The notes: a model not told the origin generated them from the letters alone. DNA of 57,719 nucleotides from Kribbella turkmenica (GCF_004348725.1 NZ_SMKR01000022.1:1-57719), one strand, 5' to 3'. Shown: positions 26,850-35,243, numbered from the stretch's first letter. Translations and numbers: made by a program.

Positions 26850-27173
26850 ATGACTGACGACGTGGCGACCTTCCTTGGTGTCTCGGATTCCACGGTCCGT
26901 GCCTACGTTGCCCGTAACCAGATCCCGGCGCCTGATCGCATGTTCGGCCGCTCGCCGGGCTGGAAACCGAAGACAATCCAGGCCTGGCATGCCGCACGAC
27001 CCCGAAGTCTGCACCAAAGAGCTAAGTCGAGCGTAGGGCCAGTTACTCATGGGCGTCGATGGATGCAATCGAGGAGAAATGAATGGGTAAGGCTTCGCGA
27101 AAGAAGAAGGAACGCCGCGCGCAGCGCGAAGCCCTTGCTCGTCGCTGAATATCTCGATCAATTCAGGAATTGA
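26850..27173 (+). CDS. Small HTH (MerR/excisionase-like) DNA-binding protein
   Basis: A 107-residue protein. The first ~50 residues form a winged-helix-like unit: 'VATFLGVSDSTVRAYVARNQIPAPDR' then 'GWKPKTIQAWHAARP', as in AlpA/MerR-type excisionase and helix-turn-helix proteins. The remainder is Arg-rich. In the remnant element it could be the former excisionase or a control protein. The C-terminal half overlaps the tiny ORF at 27083 in another frame. Confidence 0.6.
   Translation: MTDDVATFLGVSDSTVRAYVARNQIPAPDRMFGRSPGWKPKTIQAWHAARPRSLHQRAKSSVGPVTHGRRWMQSRRNEWVRLRERRRNAARSAKPLLVAEYLDQFRN
27083..27148 (+). CDS. Tiny basic ORF, possible broken gene start (21 aa)
   Basis: ATG at 27083 with GAGGAG upstream encodes MGKASRKKKERRAQREALAR plus one Arg, then TGA. 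'MGKASR(R/K)K' is a common N-terminus of longer actinobacterial proteins, so this may be the true start of the downstream pseudogene, separated by a frameshift near 27146. It may instead be a stand-alone uORF. Confidence 0.35.
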   Translation: MGKASRKKKERRAQREALARR

Positions 27174-27299
27174 CGATGTGAGCTCCTTTGCGCCCGAGTT
27201 GGAGCACGTGAAGGCAGCGCTTTTGTATGCCGATCACGTCACCCTGTACACGCCGAAGAACTTCGTGGCGGCGATGTGGAATCATCTTCAAACCACCGA

Positions 27300-27307
27300 C
27301 GTAAACA
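27300..27307 (+). repeat. Target-site duplication, left (CGTAAACA)
   Basis: CGTAAACA directly precedes the left inverted repeat and recurs at 29631-29638 after the right inverted repeat. Eight bp is the usual duplication size for ISL3-family elements. Confidence 0.85.
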
Positions 27308-27590
27308 GGCTCTTCGCAGTTGAGGGTGTAGTCCGGTCGGCGCGTCGGTGGCCGGGTAGGGGTCGAGGTCTCCCGAGGATGGGGGTGACTATGATCTCGG
27401 GCTCGAAGTGCTCGGGCAGCGGTTGGAGCCCGATCGGGCGATTCTCCGGTGCCGGGTTGTCGAGCCCGACAGATGGTGTCGTCGCTGCGGATCCCCTGGC
27501 GCGGCCAGGGACACGGTGGTCCGGCGGTTGGCGCACGAGCCGTTCGGGTGGCGGCTCACGGTGTTGGAGGTCAGCCTCCGCCGATACCGT
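27308..27590 (+). mobile_element. Truncated left copy of the ISL3 element
   Basis: About 283 bp match the start of the full IS at 28201. They lack ~77 bp around the transposase start and stop matching after CCGATACCG. A terminal inverted repeat is retained, but no transposase can be made. Confidence 0.75.
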
Positions 27591-27644
27591 TGTAACGCCG
27601 CCTCCGACGACCCGGAACACGGACCGACGACGCGCCGCGAGCCG

Positions 27645-28154
27645 TCAGTCGCCGACGCTGCCGTCGATCATCTCGCGCAGGATGTCCGCGTGGCCCGCGT
27701 GCCGGGCGGTCTCCACGATCACGTGCAGGTACATCCACGTCAGCTCTCTGCCCCGCGGTGTGGTGACGGCGTAGTCGAGGCTGTGCTGGGCGGCGATCTC
27801 GCGGGAGCGGTCGCACTCCGCCTGGTAGGCGGCGATGACGTCGTCGAGCTTCTCGTTCGGCTCCAGCCGCAGGTCGGCCTCCGGGTCTGCCTCGGTCCAC
27901 GGCGGCGTGGGCAGCTCCGCGGCGGGGATCTGCCCGATCTGCTCGGCGAACCCGCCCAGTTCCACCCACCGCAGGTGTTTGATCAGGCCGCCGAGGTTGG
28001 TGCCGGTCGGCACCGGGCTGCGCCGGGCGTCCTCCTCCGACACCCCGCGGGCCTTGCGCACGACGGCGTCGCGCAGGTAATCCAGGAACGTCTCGAGCTG
28101 TTCGCGCTCGCTGGCGGCGACCACGCTGCCGAGGATCTCACCGGGTCTAGTCAT
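27645..28154 (-). CDS. DinB-superfamily protein (DUF664-like)
   Basis: A 169-residue four-helix DinB-fold protein. Conserved pieces are 'TNLGGLIKHLRWVELGGF' with the first His, 'YQAECDRSREIAA' and 'YLHVIVETARHAGHADILREMIDG' with the HxxE and HxxH metal ligands. Relatives are thiol-dependent S-transferases using mycothiol or bacillithiol. It lies between the two IS copies and is transcribed against them, so it appears to be a passenger of the compound transposon. Substrate unknown. Confidence 0.85.
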   Translation of the reverse strand: MTRPGEILGSVVAASEREQLETFLDYLRDAVVRKARGVSEEDARRSPVPTGTNLGGLIKHLRWVELGGFAEQIGQIPAAELPTPPWTEADPEADLRLEPNEKLDDVIAAYQAECDRSREIAAQHSLDYAVTTPRGRELTWMYLHVIVETARHAGHADILREMIDGSVGD

Positions 28155-28200
28155 GGCCGGAACTTAGCACGCGGGCCGACCCTCGCACCGGGGCGATTTG

Positions 28201-29630
28201 GGCTCTTCGCAGTCGCAGTTGAGGGTGTAGTCCGGTCGGCGCGTCGGTGGCCGGGTAGGGGTCGAGGTCTCCCGAGGATGGAGGTGACTATGCCGTCCAT
28301 CTGGAAGACCTCGACGTGTCTGACGCTACCTTCGCCCGCCCTGACCTGACCACGTTCGCTCGTCTTGATGATCTCGGGCTCGAAGTGCTCGCGCAGCGGT
28401 TGGAGCCCGATCGGGCGATTCTCCGGTGCCGGGTTGTCGAGCCCGACAAATGGTGTCGTCGCTGCGGATGCCAGGGCGCGGCCAGAGACACGGTGGTCCG
28501 GCGGTTGGCGCACGAGCCGTTCGGGTGGCGGCCCACGGTGTTGGAGGTCAGCCTCCGCCGATACCGGTGCACCGGGTGCGGTCACGTGTGGCGCCAGGAC
28601 ACGTCGCGGGCCGCCGAGCCGCGGGCGAAGCTGTCGCGACGTGGCCTGTGGTGGGCGCTGGAAGCCCTGGTGTGCCAACACCTGAGTGTCGCCCGCGTCG
28701 CCGACGCTCTGGGGGTCTCGTGGAACACCGCCAACGACGCGGTCCTGGCCGAGGGCCGCCGGGTCCTGATCGACGATCCGCACCGCTTCGACGACGTGCA
28801 GGTCATCGGCGTGGACGAGCACGTCTGGCGGCACACCCGGCGTGGCGACAAGTACGTGACCGTGATCATCGACCTGACGCCGATCCGCGACGGCACCGGG
28901 CCGGCGCGGCTTCTGGACATGGTCGCCGGCCGCTCCAAACAGGCGTTCAAGGCCTGGCTCGCCGAACGGGACAAGTCCTGGCGCGACAATATCGAGGTCG
29001 TCGCGATGGACGGGTTCACCGGATTCAAGACCGCCACCGCCGAAGAGCTACCCGAGGCTGTGCCGGTGCTGGACCCCTTCCACGTCGTCCGTCTGGCAGG
29101 CGACGCCCTGGATCAGTGCCGGCGCCGGGTCCAGCAAGCCACCCACGGGCACCGAGGCCGCACCGGCGATCCACTATATGCCGCGCGACGCACCCTGCAC
29201 ACCGGCGCCGAACTGCTCACCGAGACCCAGCAGCACCGGCTGACGGAGCTGTTCGCGGCCCGACGCCCACGTCGAGGTCGAAGCCACCTGGGGCATCTAC
29301 CAGCGGATGATCGCCGCCTACCGTGAGCCCGACCGAACCCGGGGCCGCGAGCTGATGAGGCAGTTGATCGAGTCGATCAGCCGAGGCGTCCCCAGCCCGT
29401 TCAGCGAGATCATCACGCTCGGCCGCACCCTGACCAAGCGCGCCGCCGACGTGCTCGCCTACTTCGACCGGCCCGGCACATCCAACGGCCCCACCGAAGC
29501 GATCAACGGCCGCCTCGAACACCTCCGCGGCTCCGCCCTCGGCTTCCGCAACCTGACGAACTACATCGCCAGATCACTACTCGAGACAGGCGGCTTCCGA
29601 CCCCAACTACACCCTCGATTGTGAAGAGCC
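28201..29630 (+). mobile_element. Full-length ISL3-family insertion sequence
   Basis: A 1,430-bp element. The left terminus GGCTCTTCGCAG carries an extra 6-bp GCAGTC duplication relative to the truncated copy. The right inverted repeat lies at about 29606-29630. It contains one transposase gene, now frameshifted. Confidence 0.8.
28316..29624 (+). pseudogene. ISL3-family transposase, frameshifted
   Basis: The GTG start gives an N-terminal zinc-binding region (WCRRCGCQG ... YRCTGCGHVW), an HTH (LSVARVADALGVSWNTAND) and a DDE core: VIGVDEHVW, VVAMDGFTGF, VLDPFHVVRLAG, and the late E in GPTEAINGRLEHLRG. At ~29258-29261 the frame changes: GCGGCCCGACGCC appears to carry one extra C relative to a frame that would continue DAHVEVEATWGIYQRM. 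The two frames together give a full-length ~435-residue protein. The lesion could be real or an assembly error in a C-run. Confidence 0.8.
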
Positions 29631-29638
29631 CGTAAACA
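29631..29638 (+). repeat. Target-site duplication, right (CGTAAACA)
   Basis: It is identical to 27300-27307 and directly follows the right inverted repeat. Together they bracket the compound insertion in the disrupted gene. Confidence 0.85.
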
Positions 29639-30629
29639 CGATGCTGGCGCTCTTGCTGGAACTCGGGGATGATTCCTTAAGCTACTTCGGTGTTGATCGT
29701 GGGCAGCTTGAGTTGGCTGTGCGTATAGCTAATGCTAATCCGAAGAAGCTCACCCCCGCACAGCGACAATCTCAGAGAGAATTTCTCGACGGTGCCGAGG
29801 TTCACGCGAAAGGGATCAGGATCTCGGTGAGCAGCAGTTAGCGGAATCCGGGATCAACGCTTTGCTGCCTGCAATCGAGTCGGGTGTTCTGGAGATGCAC
29901 CCCATTCTCCAAGACGATGACCTGAAGGGAGAGTTCAGTGATGCTATGGCGAATCGGTTCCTCGACCGAATTCGCGAAGTCATGAATTCTCCGGGTGTTT
30001 ATCCATCTCTCGATGATGAAGTTGCAAAATTGACTCGGAGTGCGATTGCCGAGGGTCTAATTGATCCCGCTCCCCACTATGCGCGTCGAGCAAAGAATTC
30101 GGGTGTGGGTCTCGGTCTGCTGGGCAACCTTCCCCACTTCCCGCGTGCTGACATCAGTGAGATTTTGGATGTGAGAAAGGAGCTTACTCATCCACTAGGA
30201 ATGTTCCGGCGAGCCGTGACCGGCCTGCAGGCCGGTGTCCAGGTCGAATACGGTGATCCTGACTTCGGTCCTCAGGTGGATGAGTTGTACGTCAGCCAGG
30301 TGAGACCGGCCCTGGACGAGATCGACCAACTTGTGCACGACAACTTGTCGCTTCGTGAGCTTGCGACGCGCGCCGCAACGGGCTAGGCCGGGCCTGTTGC
30401 GGGTGTCGGGGTCGGCACGGTCTACGGCCCGGCAGTCGGCGGGAATCCACTTCTAACAAGCGCCGTGGCTCTGGCGTTGACTGGCGGGACTTCCCTGCTG
30501 AGGGCCATGCACGAGGAGCGCGCCGAGAGGCGCAAGATCGAGGCCGACCAGTTCTACTTTTTGTATGAGACGAATCAGCGTCTCTAACTGCGTGTTAGGA
30601 AAGCCACTGCTGCGTAATAAAGTAATGAA

Positions 30630-31571
30630 ATGGCAAGAGCACACACAGGCAAGATGCCGAATGACCAGGTTCTGCGCTGGGCGGCCGACGCGGTTGGCGG
30701 GACGAGCGTCGTTTCGTCCGAGGGCCTGACCCGCGGCGAGCACCGCCCTTCGGGCACGTTCCGCCTGGGAATCGAAGGACCGGCGGCCCGGACCAGGGAC
30801 GTGATCTTGAAGGTCCCTGTCCGGGGATGGATCGCCGCCGCGTGGGTGATCACGAACGCACGCGCGCTTCAGCTGGCCGAGACTCATGGCCTGGCCGCGC
30901 CGCGGCTGATCGCTGCGGATCTCGACGGGAAGGCGAGCGGGACCGTCGCCACCCTGGAGACCTTCCTGCCCGGCAGCGCCGGTCTCTCGCCGACGGTTTC
31001 GGTCGCCCGGCTCCGCGAAGCGGGAGCGGCCCTTGCCAGGGTCCACGCCTTCAGGCTGGTTCCGCAGGCCCACCTGCCATACCGGCCCCGGCCGTGCGCC
31101 GTCGACGACCGCGCCGATGAACGCTGGCGGGGCCTGATGCCGACCACACCTTTGCTGCAGCAGGCCGACGAGCGGGTCAGGTCGCACGGGATGCCGGCAG
31201 TCGCGTCGGTGTTCGTGCATGGTGACGCCTGGGGCGGCAACATGCTGTGGGAGGGTGACCGTTGCGTTGCGCTGATCGACTGGAATACAGCCGGGGCTGG
31301 TAATCCGGGCGTCGATCTCGGCAGCCTGCGGATGCAGATGACCCTTCAGTACGGCCAGGACGCGCCGTCCCATGTGTTGGAGGGCTGGGAGCGGCAGGCG
31401 GGCCGGGCGGCAGTCGGCGTGCCCTACTGGGATGCCGTGGCCGCGCTGAACACGCCGACAGTGATGGACGGTTGGGCGGGATTCGCCGACGACGGTAGCC
31501 TCCTGGGCGCCGCTGCCGTCACCGAAAGGCGCGACGCTTTCCTTCGCACCGCTCTCAGTCAGTGGTCATAA
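30630..31571 (+). CDS. Aminoglycoside-phosphotransferase-fold kinase
   Basis: A 313-residue APH-family protein. The catalytic loop is VHGDAWGGNML (HGD....N) and the metal motif is ALIDWNTAGAGNPGVDLG. The N-lobe holds a VILKVPV nucleotide-pocket lysine. The family covers antibiotic kinases, choline/homoserine kinases and many small-molecule kinases. No resistance phenotype can be assigned. The gene appears intact although its neighbour is decayed. Confidence 0.88.
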   Translation: MARAHTGKMPNDQVLRWAADAVGGTSVVSSEGLTRGEHRPSGTFRLGIEGPAARTRDVILKVPVRGWIAAAWVITNARALQLAETHGLAAPRLIAADLDGKASGTVATLETFLPGSAGLSPTVSVARLREAGAALARVHAFRLVPQAHLPYRPRPCAVDDRADERWRGLMPTTPLLQQADERVRSHGMPAVASVFVHGDAWGGNMLWEGDRCVALIDWNTAGAGNPGVDLGSLRMQMTLQYGQDAPSHVLEGWERQAGRAAVGVPYWDAVAALNTPTVMDGWAGFADDGSLLGAAAVTERRDAFLRTALSQWS

Positions 31572-31643
31572 AGGTCGCGCGTGCCGAAATCGACGCTGCT
31601 CTCCACTTGGGGGCCTGTAAGCACGTCAGAGATGAGGCGCGCT

Positions 31644-31664
31644 GGGAGGCAAATCGGGAGGCTA
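31644..31664 (+). repeat. Arm-like direct repeat, right copy
   Basis: It matches 25872-25892 at 20 of 21 positions in the same orientation. It ends 82 bp before the second att copy, while the left copy begins 51 bp after the first. In a circularised element both would flank the attP core, as tyrosine-integrase arm sites do. Confidence 0.6.
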
Positions 31665-31735
31665 CGGGAGTGATTCTCCGTGGACTTCCGTGGACACTGA
31701 TAGATCAGCGCATGGTCCTCCTGTCTGCTGTCTCG

Positions 31736-33494
31736 CTAGCCGGGAATCCATGGCATGGAAGAGGTCAGGGGTTCGAATCCCCTAAGCTCCACCATAACGG
31801 TCGTTCTCGAACCCGGGACCGAATCAAGGTCACCAGTGGTTACCAGAACGTCACTCAAGGTATTCCGGTCGGTCGTCTCGCTCGCAAGAGCGGGGCGACC
31901 GACTTTTTGTGTGCCGAGTGCTGCGGCTTCGCTGTCCTGGTGATGGCGAGCGTTGGCTGAGATCACGTCCGCGAAGAGTGGGTTCAGCACCGCGTGGTCT
32001 ACGAACTCCCGTCCGATGTAGAGCGCCTCGAAGAACGCGTCGTTGATGCGGCGTCGGGTGAGGTCGCTCGCTCGGGTGTACATGCCTTGAGGATCTTCGA
32101 GCAGGTGAAGTACTGCCGACAGCAGCGCGATTGCCTGCTTGATGATGCTCTCGTTGGACTGGCGGTCCTGCTCCAGTTGGATTCGCTCGATGGCGAGCTT
32201 CTGTAGCCGCTCCCGCAACTTGGTGGATGGGAGGTCGCCGTCTGCTACCAGGTCGATGAGACGTTCCTCTTGCTGGTCGATCTCGAAGCCGCCTATTGGC
32301 CCGATCGCGGCGCGTGATCGTGTCGCGTCGGTCGAAGGCAAGCGGTTCGTTAACTGTCGCGGCAAAGTCACGCGTCACCTTGACCGTCGCGTAGTAACTC
32401 ACGATGGCGCCCTCTACGCGATATGCCGGCAGGTGTGGAAGCTCGCAGACGCCGACCTGGCGACCACGGCAGATGAAGTAGCCATACGTACCCCCACGCC
32501 CCGTGGCCTCGGTGTACATGAGGCGGAAATCTCGCCTGGCCTCGTAGCACTCCTGACAGTGGAGCTTGCCACGGAGGTAGTGGTTGAGGCTGCGATCGCG
32601 CGATCCGGGTTTGGCACGGATCTCCAGGATGACCTGAACAGCTGAGAAGACTCCTGGCTCAACTATGGCCTCGTGGCGGCCAGGGAGCTGCTTGCCTTCG
32701 TAGGTGACTAGTCCCAAGTAGTAGGGGTTGGCCAACATCTTGCGGAGCTGATCCTCTGACACGGGCTTAGCGGGTCGTTTGCGTGACGGCCGCGTAGTGA
32801 GCCCGCGCTCTGCCATCTCGGCTTGCAATCGCGATATTGAGTACTCGCCTGTTGCAAACAGGATGAAGGCGGTCTCGATCAGAGGCGCACGAACTTCATC
32901 GACAGCGATGGTGCGGATCGTCCGACCCTCGAAGTCCTCAGTGACATTGAGGTAGCCGAGTGGGGCGGGACCTACGGTTCCGCCGTGCTTGATCTTCTGG
33001 CCCATCTTGTAGCTGATGTCAGCGCCGCTCTGCTCCGATTGGTACTGGTCGACGGCGTGCATAATCGTCTCGATCATCGCGCTCTCGGGGCTCTCACCGA
33101 GATCGAGCGTCGTCGAGACGACGCGGGTCCCGTACTTGCGCAAGGTGCGCTTGGTGATTCCGGCATCAACAGCGTTCCGGAAGGCTCGGGAGAAGGTGTA
33201 GACGACGACGTAGTCGATGTCACCTTGTTCCTTGAGCCATGTCAGCATCTCTTGGAAGACCGGTCGTTTATCGACAGAGGTGCCGCTGCGGCCGGGTTCG
33301 ATGAACTCTCGAACAAGATCCGCGTCGAGTGCGGCCCCTTTGCGTAGGCCGGCCTCTCGCTGAGCAGGGATCGAAATACCCTCTGGGTCGTAGTCAGTGT
33401 TCACCTGTGAAGGTGTCGAAACGCGCAGGTAAAGGACAAAACGCTTCCGACGTCCCAGGGTGATCTCGCTTACGGCCTCCTGTGCGAGTGACAT
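31736..33494 (-). pseudogene. Large serine recombinase (integrase), frameshifted
   Basis: The ATG at 33494 (AGGAG upstream) opens a catalytic domain: 'FVLYLRVSTPSQVNTD' with the nucleophile Ser, 'VVVYTFSRAFRN' and 'QSGADISYKM'. A recombinase domain and zinc ribbon follow (CQECYEARR ... CRGRQVGVCELP). After 'YYATVKVTRDFAATVNEPLAF' the frame loses similarity. The coiled coil and C-terminus (QQEERLIDLVADGDLPSTKLRERL) continue in another frame from about 32282-32330 to the stop at 31736, across the tRNA repeat. One extra base, or two missing, would explain it. The whole is ~585 residues, normal for the family. It is inactive unless the indel is an error or is recoded. Confidence 0.85.
31747..31793 (+). 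repeat. att site copy 2: 47-bp 3' end of tRNA-Ala
   Basis: An exact copy of 25774-25820 without the 5' half of the tRNA, so it is a non-functional remnant. The end of the serine recombinase frame is read antisense through it, giving the familiar LRGFEPLTSSMP string. Confidence 0.9.
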
Positions 33495-33499
33495 GGCGG

Positions 33500-34135
33500 T
33501 CACACTCCTTTCGTCACAAGCGAAGGGGTCATCGAGCATCGGGTGCTGATGGTTCCGAGTGGGGGCATCAGCACGCTGTCGCGAACCGCGCTGATTCGTG
33601 TGTCCTGGAGGCGGACTTCCATGGCGCGGATCGACACGTCGAATCGTTGAGCTAAGCGTGCGGATGTTTGTATGCCCTGTGCCCATGCCGCCTTGAGTCG
33701 TCGCTTTGGCATCAGGTAGCAGGCCGCGAAGTAGTCAGCGGCACGTTCGGCTTGCTCAGCTGCCGTGTACCGGTTGTTGCCGGTGTAGAGCTGATCAACT
33801 CGGCCATGATCGATGATGTGTTTGAACTCGTGCATCAGGGTGAACCGCTGGCGTGCGACAGGGTCCGCTTGGTTGAGCACGATGATCCAGTGAGAGCCAC
33901 TCCAATGAGTCGTGCCACTGACGCTGACGGGAAGTTCGTCAGTGACGATGCGGATGCGTGGCAACCTACCGATGAGGCTTCCGCTTGGCTGAGGACCGGT
34001 TGTGACACCGCTCAGAGCGAGAAGGCGATTGGCTTGTTGCTCGGCAATGCGCTTCGCCTGAGCAAATGTGATCTTGTGACTTGGTATCACCGAGCGGAGG
34101 TCTGCAAGCACGCTCGTAGTTAATTTCTCGGTCAT
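33500..34135 (-). CDS. immA: ImmA/IrrE-family metallopeptidase
   Basis: A 211-residue protein with the zinc motif HEFKH in 'RFTLMHEFKHIIDHG' and a downstream 'AERAADYFAACYLMPKR' carrying the third ligand region. Members such as ImmA of ICEBs1 cleave the cognate XRE repressor after DNA damage and thereby switch on excision and transfer. It lies between the XRE gene and the recombinase, the same arrangement as other ImmR/ImmA modules. The symbol is by analogy. Confidence 0.9.
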   Translation of the reverse strand: MTEKLTTSVLADLRSVIPSHKITFAQAKRIAEQQANRLLALSGVTTGPQPSGSLIGRLPRIRIVTDELPVSVSGTTHWSGSHWIIVLNQADPVARQRFTLMHEFKHIIDHGRVDQLYTGNNRYTAAEQAERAADYFAACYLMPKRRLKAAWAQGIQTSARLAQRFDVSIRAMEVRLQDTRISAVRDSVLMPPLGTISTRCSMTPSLVTKGV

Positions 34136-34169
34136 AATGATCCCTCCTCTCGGGTAAGCTGATTAATGT

Positions 34170-34553
34170 TTAGAATTCGTCCTGTCCAGGCTCCGGCCCG
34201 TTGGTTTCGTAGCCGTAGCGCCGGACGACTTTGGCGACGTGGTTCTCTAGCTTCTCTTGAACTTGCTCGGGCAGATTGGCGTACTTCGCTCGCAAGTAGG
34301 GTGTAAAGCTAGGTAGCTGCTCTTTCGGCAACCAGTTGAGACAGGCAAACAGATCTGATGTCGGCTTTTCAAGCGCGTTAGCTATGGCTATCAGGGTCTC
34401 GGGTTGTGGATGCTGAAGTTGCGCTGCCTCGATCCTGGTCACGGTGCTGGGCTGTAGCCCTGCACGGCGAGCAAGCTCGCTCGCTGAGTACCCCTTCTCC
34501 TGTCGCGCTTCCTTGATAATGCTAGCTAGTTTTAAATGTTCCTCTATGCTCAT
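34170..34553 (-). CDS. immR: XRE-family repressor (ImmR-like)
   Basis: A 127-residue protein: HTH at ~10-65 ('IIKEARQEKGYSASELARRAGLQPSTVTRIEAAQ') and a short helical C-terminal part. The ATG at 34553 is taken with GGGAG upstream; a GTG one codon earlier is possible. It is paired with the downstream ImmA-type protease. A palindrome on its own promoter and two more on the transfer promoter suggest it is the ICE master repressor. Confidence 0.85.
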   Translation of the reverse strand: MSIEEHLKLASIIKEARQEKGYSASELARRAGLQPSTVTRIEAAQLQHPQPETLIAIANALEKPTSDLFACLNWLPKEQLPSFTPYLRAKYANLPEQVQEKLENHVAKVVRRYGYETNGPEPGQDEF

Positions 34554-34591
34554 CACGCGCTCCCTGTATTAATTCAATTCCTTTCGTTCTA

Positions 34592-34621
34592 ATTATCCGC
34601 CGACCGTTGCATGCGTGCAAC
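34592..34621 (-). promoter_or_regulatory. Repressor promoter with operator O1
   Basis: On the minus strand, TTGCAC (34620-34615) and GATAAT (34597-34592) are 17 nt apart. The -35 lies inside a 16-bp inverted repeat at 34606-34621, GTTGCATGCGTGCAAC. The same repeat type recurs twice at 40439-40489. Confidence 0.75.
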
Positions 34622-34694
34622 GATAATGATCGATTTCACAACAATAATTGACGTTATAAGGAAAGCCTTTCCTTGTATAGATTTTGGGGTTACC

Positions 34695-34734
34695 GGGTGG
34701 GAGGCGGGCGCGTCAGCGCTCCTGCCTCCCACCC
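34695..34734 (-). terminator. Terminator after the RHH-like gene
   Basis: GGGTGGGAGGC pairs with GCCTCCCACCC (11 bp) around an 18-nt loop, 53 nt beyond the 34787 stop. A further palindrome AAGGAAAG-C-CTTTCCTT lies at 34658-34674 in the AT-rich region before the repressor gene. Confidence 0.65.
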
Positions 34735-34786
34735 ATAGGGGGGTCCGCTCAACCACTAGGGAGCGGAACGGGTGAACCGGTGAGCG

Positions 34787-35125
34787 TTAGCTCTCCGGCG
34801 TGGGGGGCGGCGCAGCCTTCTTGGCTGCGGCCGTCTTCTTGGCCGCGGGAGCGGCTGCCTGAGTCTCAGACCCAAACAGCGACTGAATCGCTTCCCGCTG
34901 CTCGGCGGCCTCGCGCTCGATGTCGGCGAGTGCCGCAGCAACCCGAGCCTTGAAATCTGGCTCGGCCTGCTTCTGCTCGACATACGTCCGGAGTCCCCGG
35001 ACGCAGGCATCCCGCAGGGAGATGCCGTCGAGCTTCGCCACCATGGTGGCCTGGGAGTGGAGCCCGTTGGGCAGCTGGACCCCGATGGTCTTGTAGCTGC
35101 CCGGAGGGCCGGTGACCTCGCTCAT
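34787..35125 (-). CDS. Small ribbon-helix-helix-like DNA-binding protein
   Basis: A 112-residue protein from an ATG with GAGGAGG upstream. The N-terminal 50 residues (YKTIGVQLPNGLHSQATMVAKLDGISLRDACVRGL) look like a ribbon-helix-helix domain of the type in plasmid accessory or antitoxin proteins. A helical linker and a C-terminal AAKKTAAAKKAAP histone-like tail follow. It could be a relaxosome, partition or nucleoid-type accessory. The family call is tentative. Confidence 0.5.
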   Translation of the reverse strand: MSEVTGPPGSYKTIGVQLPNGLHSQATMVAKLDGISLRDACVRGLRTYVEQKQAEPDFKARVAAALADIEREAAEQREAIQSLFGSETQAAAPAAKKTAAAKKAAPPPTPES

Positions 35126-35147
35126 GGCGAGTACCTCCTCGGTGTTG

Positions 35148-35208
35148 GTGCAGCCGGCCATCCCTTATGGATGACAGGACGGCTGCACGGCACCGACGAG
35201 TCGTCGGT
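35148..35208 (-). terminator. Double hairpin after ardA
   Basis: Two stems follow the ardA stop in the leftward direction: ACCGACGA-G-TCGTCGGT at 35192-35208 and GTGCAGCCG / CGGCTGCAC at 35148-35188. Together they probably end the transfer operon transcript. Confidence 0.6.
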
Positions 35209-35243
35209 TTCCGTTTCAGTTGTCAAAGTGCAGGTGGGTCAGG

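Larger units (their letters stand above)
27308..29630. mobile_element. Compound ISL3-type insertion enclosing a DinB-like gene
   Basis: The 2,323-bp unit begins with GGCTCTTCGCAGTTGAGGG and ends with the near-complement (22 of 25 positions), flanked by a perfect 8-bp duplication. Inside are a truncated left IS copy, a leftward DinB-family gene and a full-length IS copy. A single target duplication around the whole block indicates that the block inserted in one event. Confidence 0.8.
27178..30587 (+). pseudogene. Unknown gene broken by IS insertion, frameshift and nonsense codon
   Basis: The 5' part (27178-27307) encodes 'SSFAPELEHVKAALLYADHVTLYTP' and reads into the ISL3 element. Removing 27308-29638 (insertion plus one target copy) joins it in frame to 29639 onward: ...TDVN-TMLALLLELG... 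The frame is then lost near 29810-29820: frame 1 reaches a TAG at 29839, while 'ERDQDLGEQQLAESGI' continues in another frame. A TAG at 30384 interrupts that frame too, but it reads on openly to a TAA at 30585. I infer an ancestral protein of roughly 450 residues, soluble and helical, with no recognisable domain. Confidence 0.7.
25821..31746. mobile_element. Decayed 5.9-kb integrated element between two att copies
   Basis: The segment lies between the intact tRNA end and its exact 47-bp repeat. It retains a tyrosine-integrase 3' stub, paired arm-like repeats near both ends, an HD-domain hydrolase, a small HTH gene, an ISL3-split pseudogene and an APH-like kinase. No complete recombinase or transfer gene is left. 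It matches the idea of a cis-mobilisable remnant that could still move with the adjacent ICE. Confidence 0.7.

Noticed and set aside
31562..31960. Plus-strand frame over the second att copy
   Set aside because: It reads through the arm repeat and tRNA remnant, opposite to the recombinase end; no domain visible.
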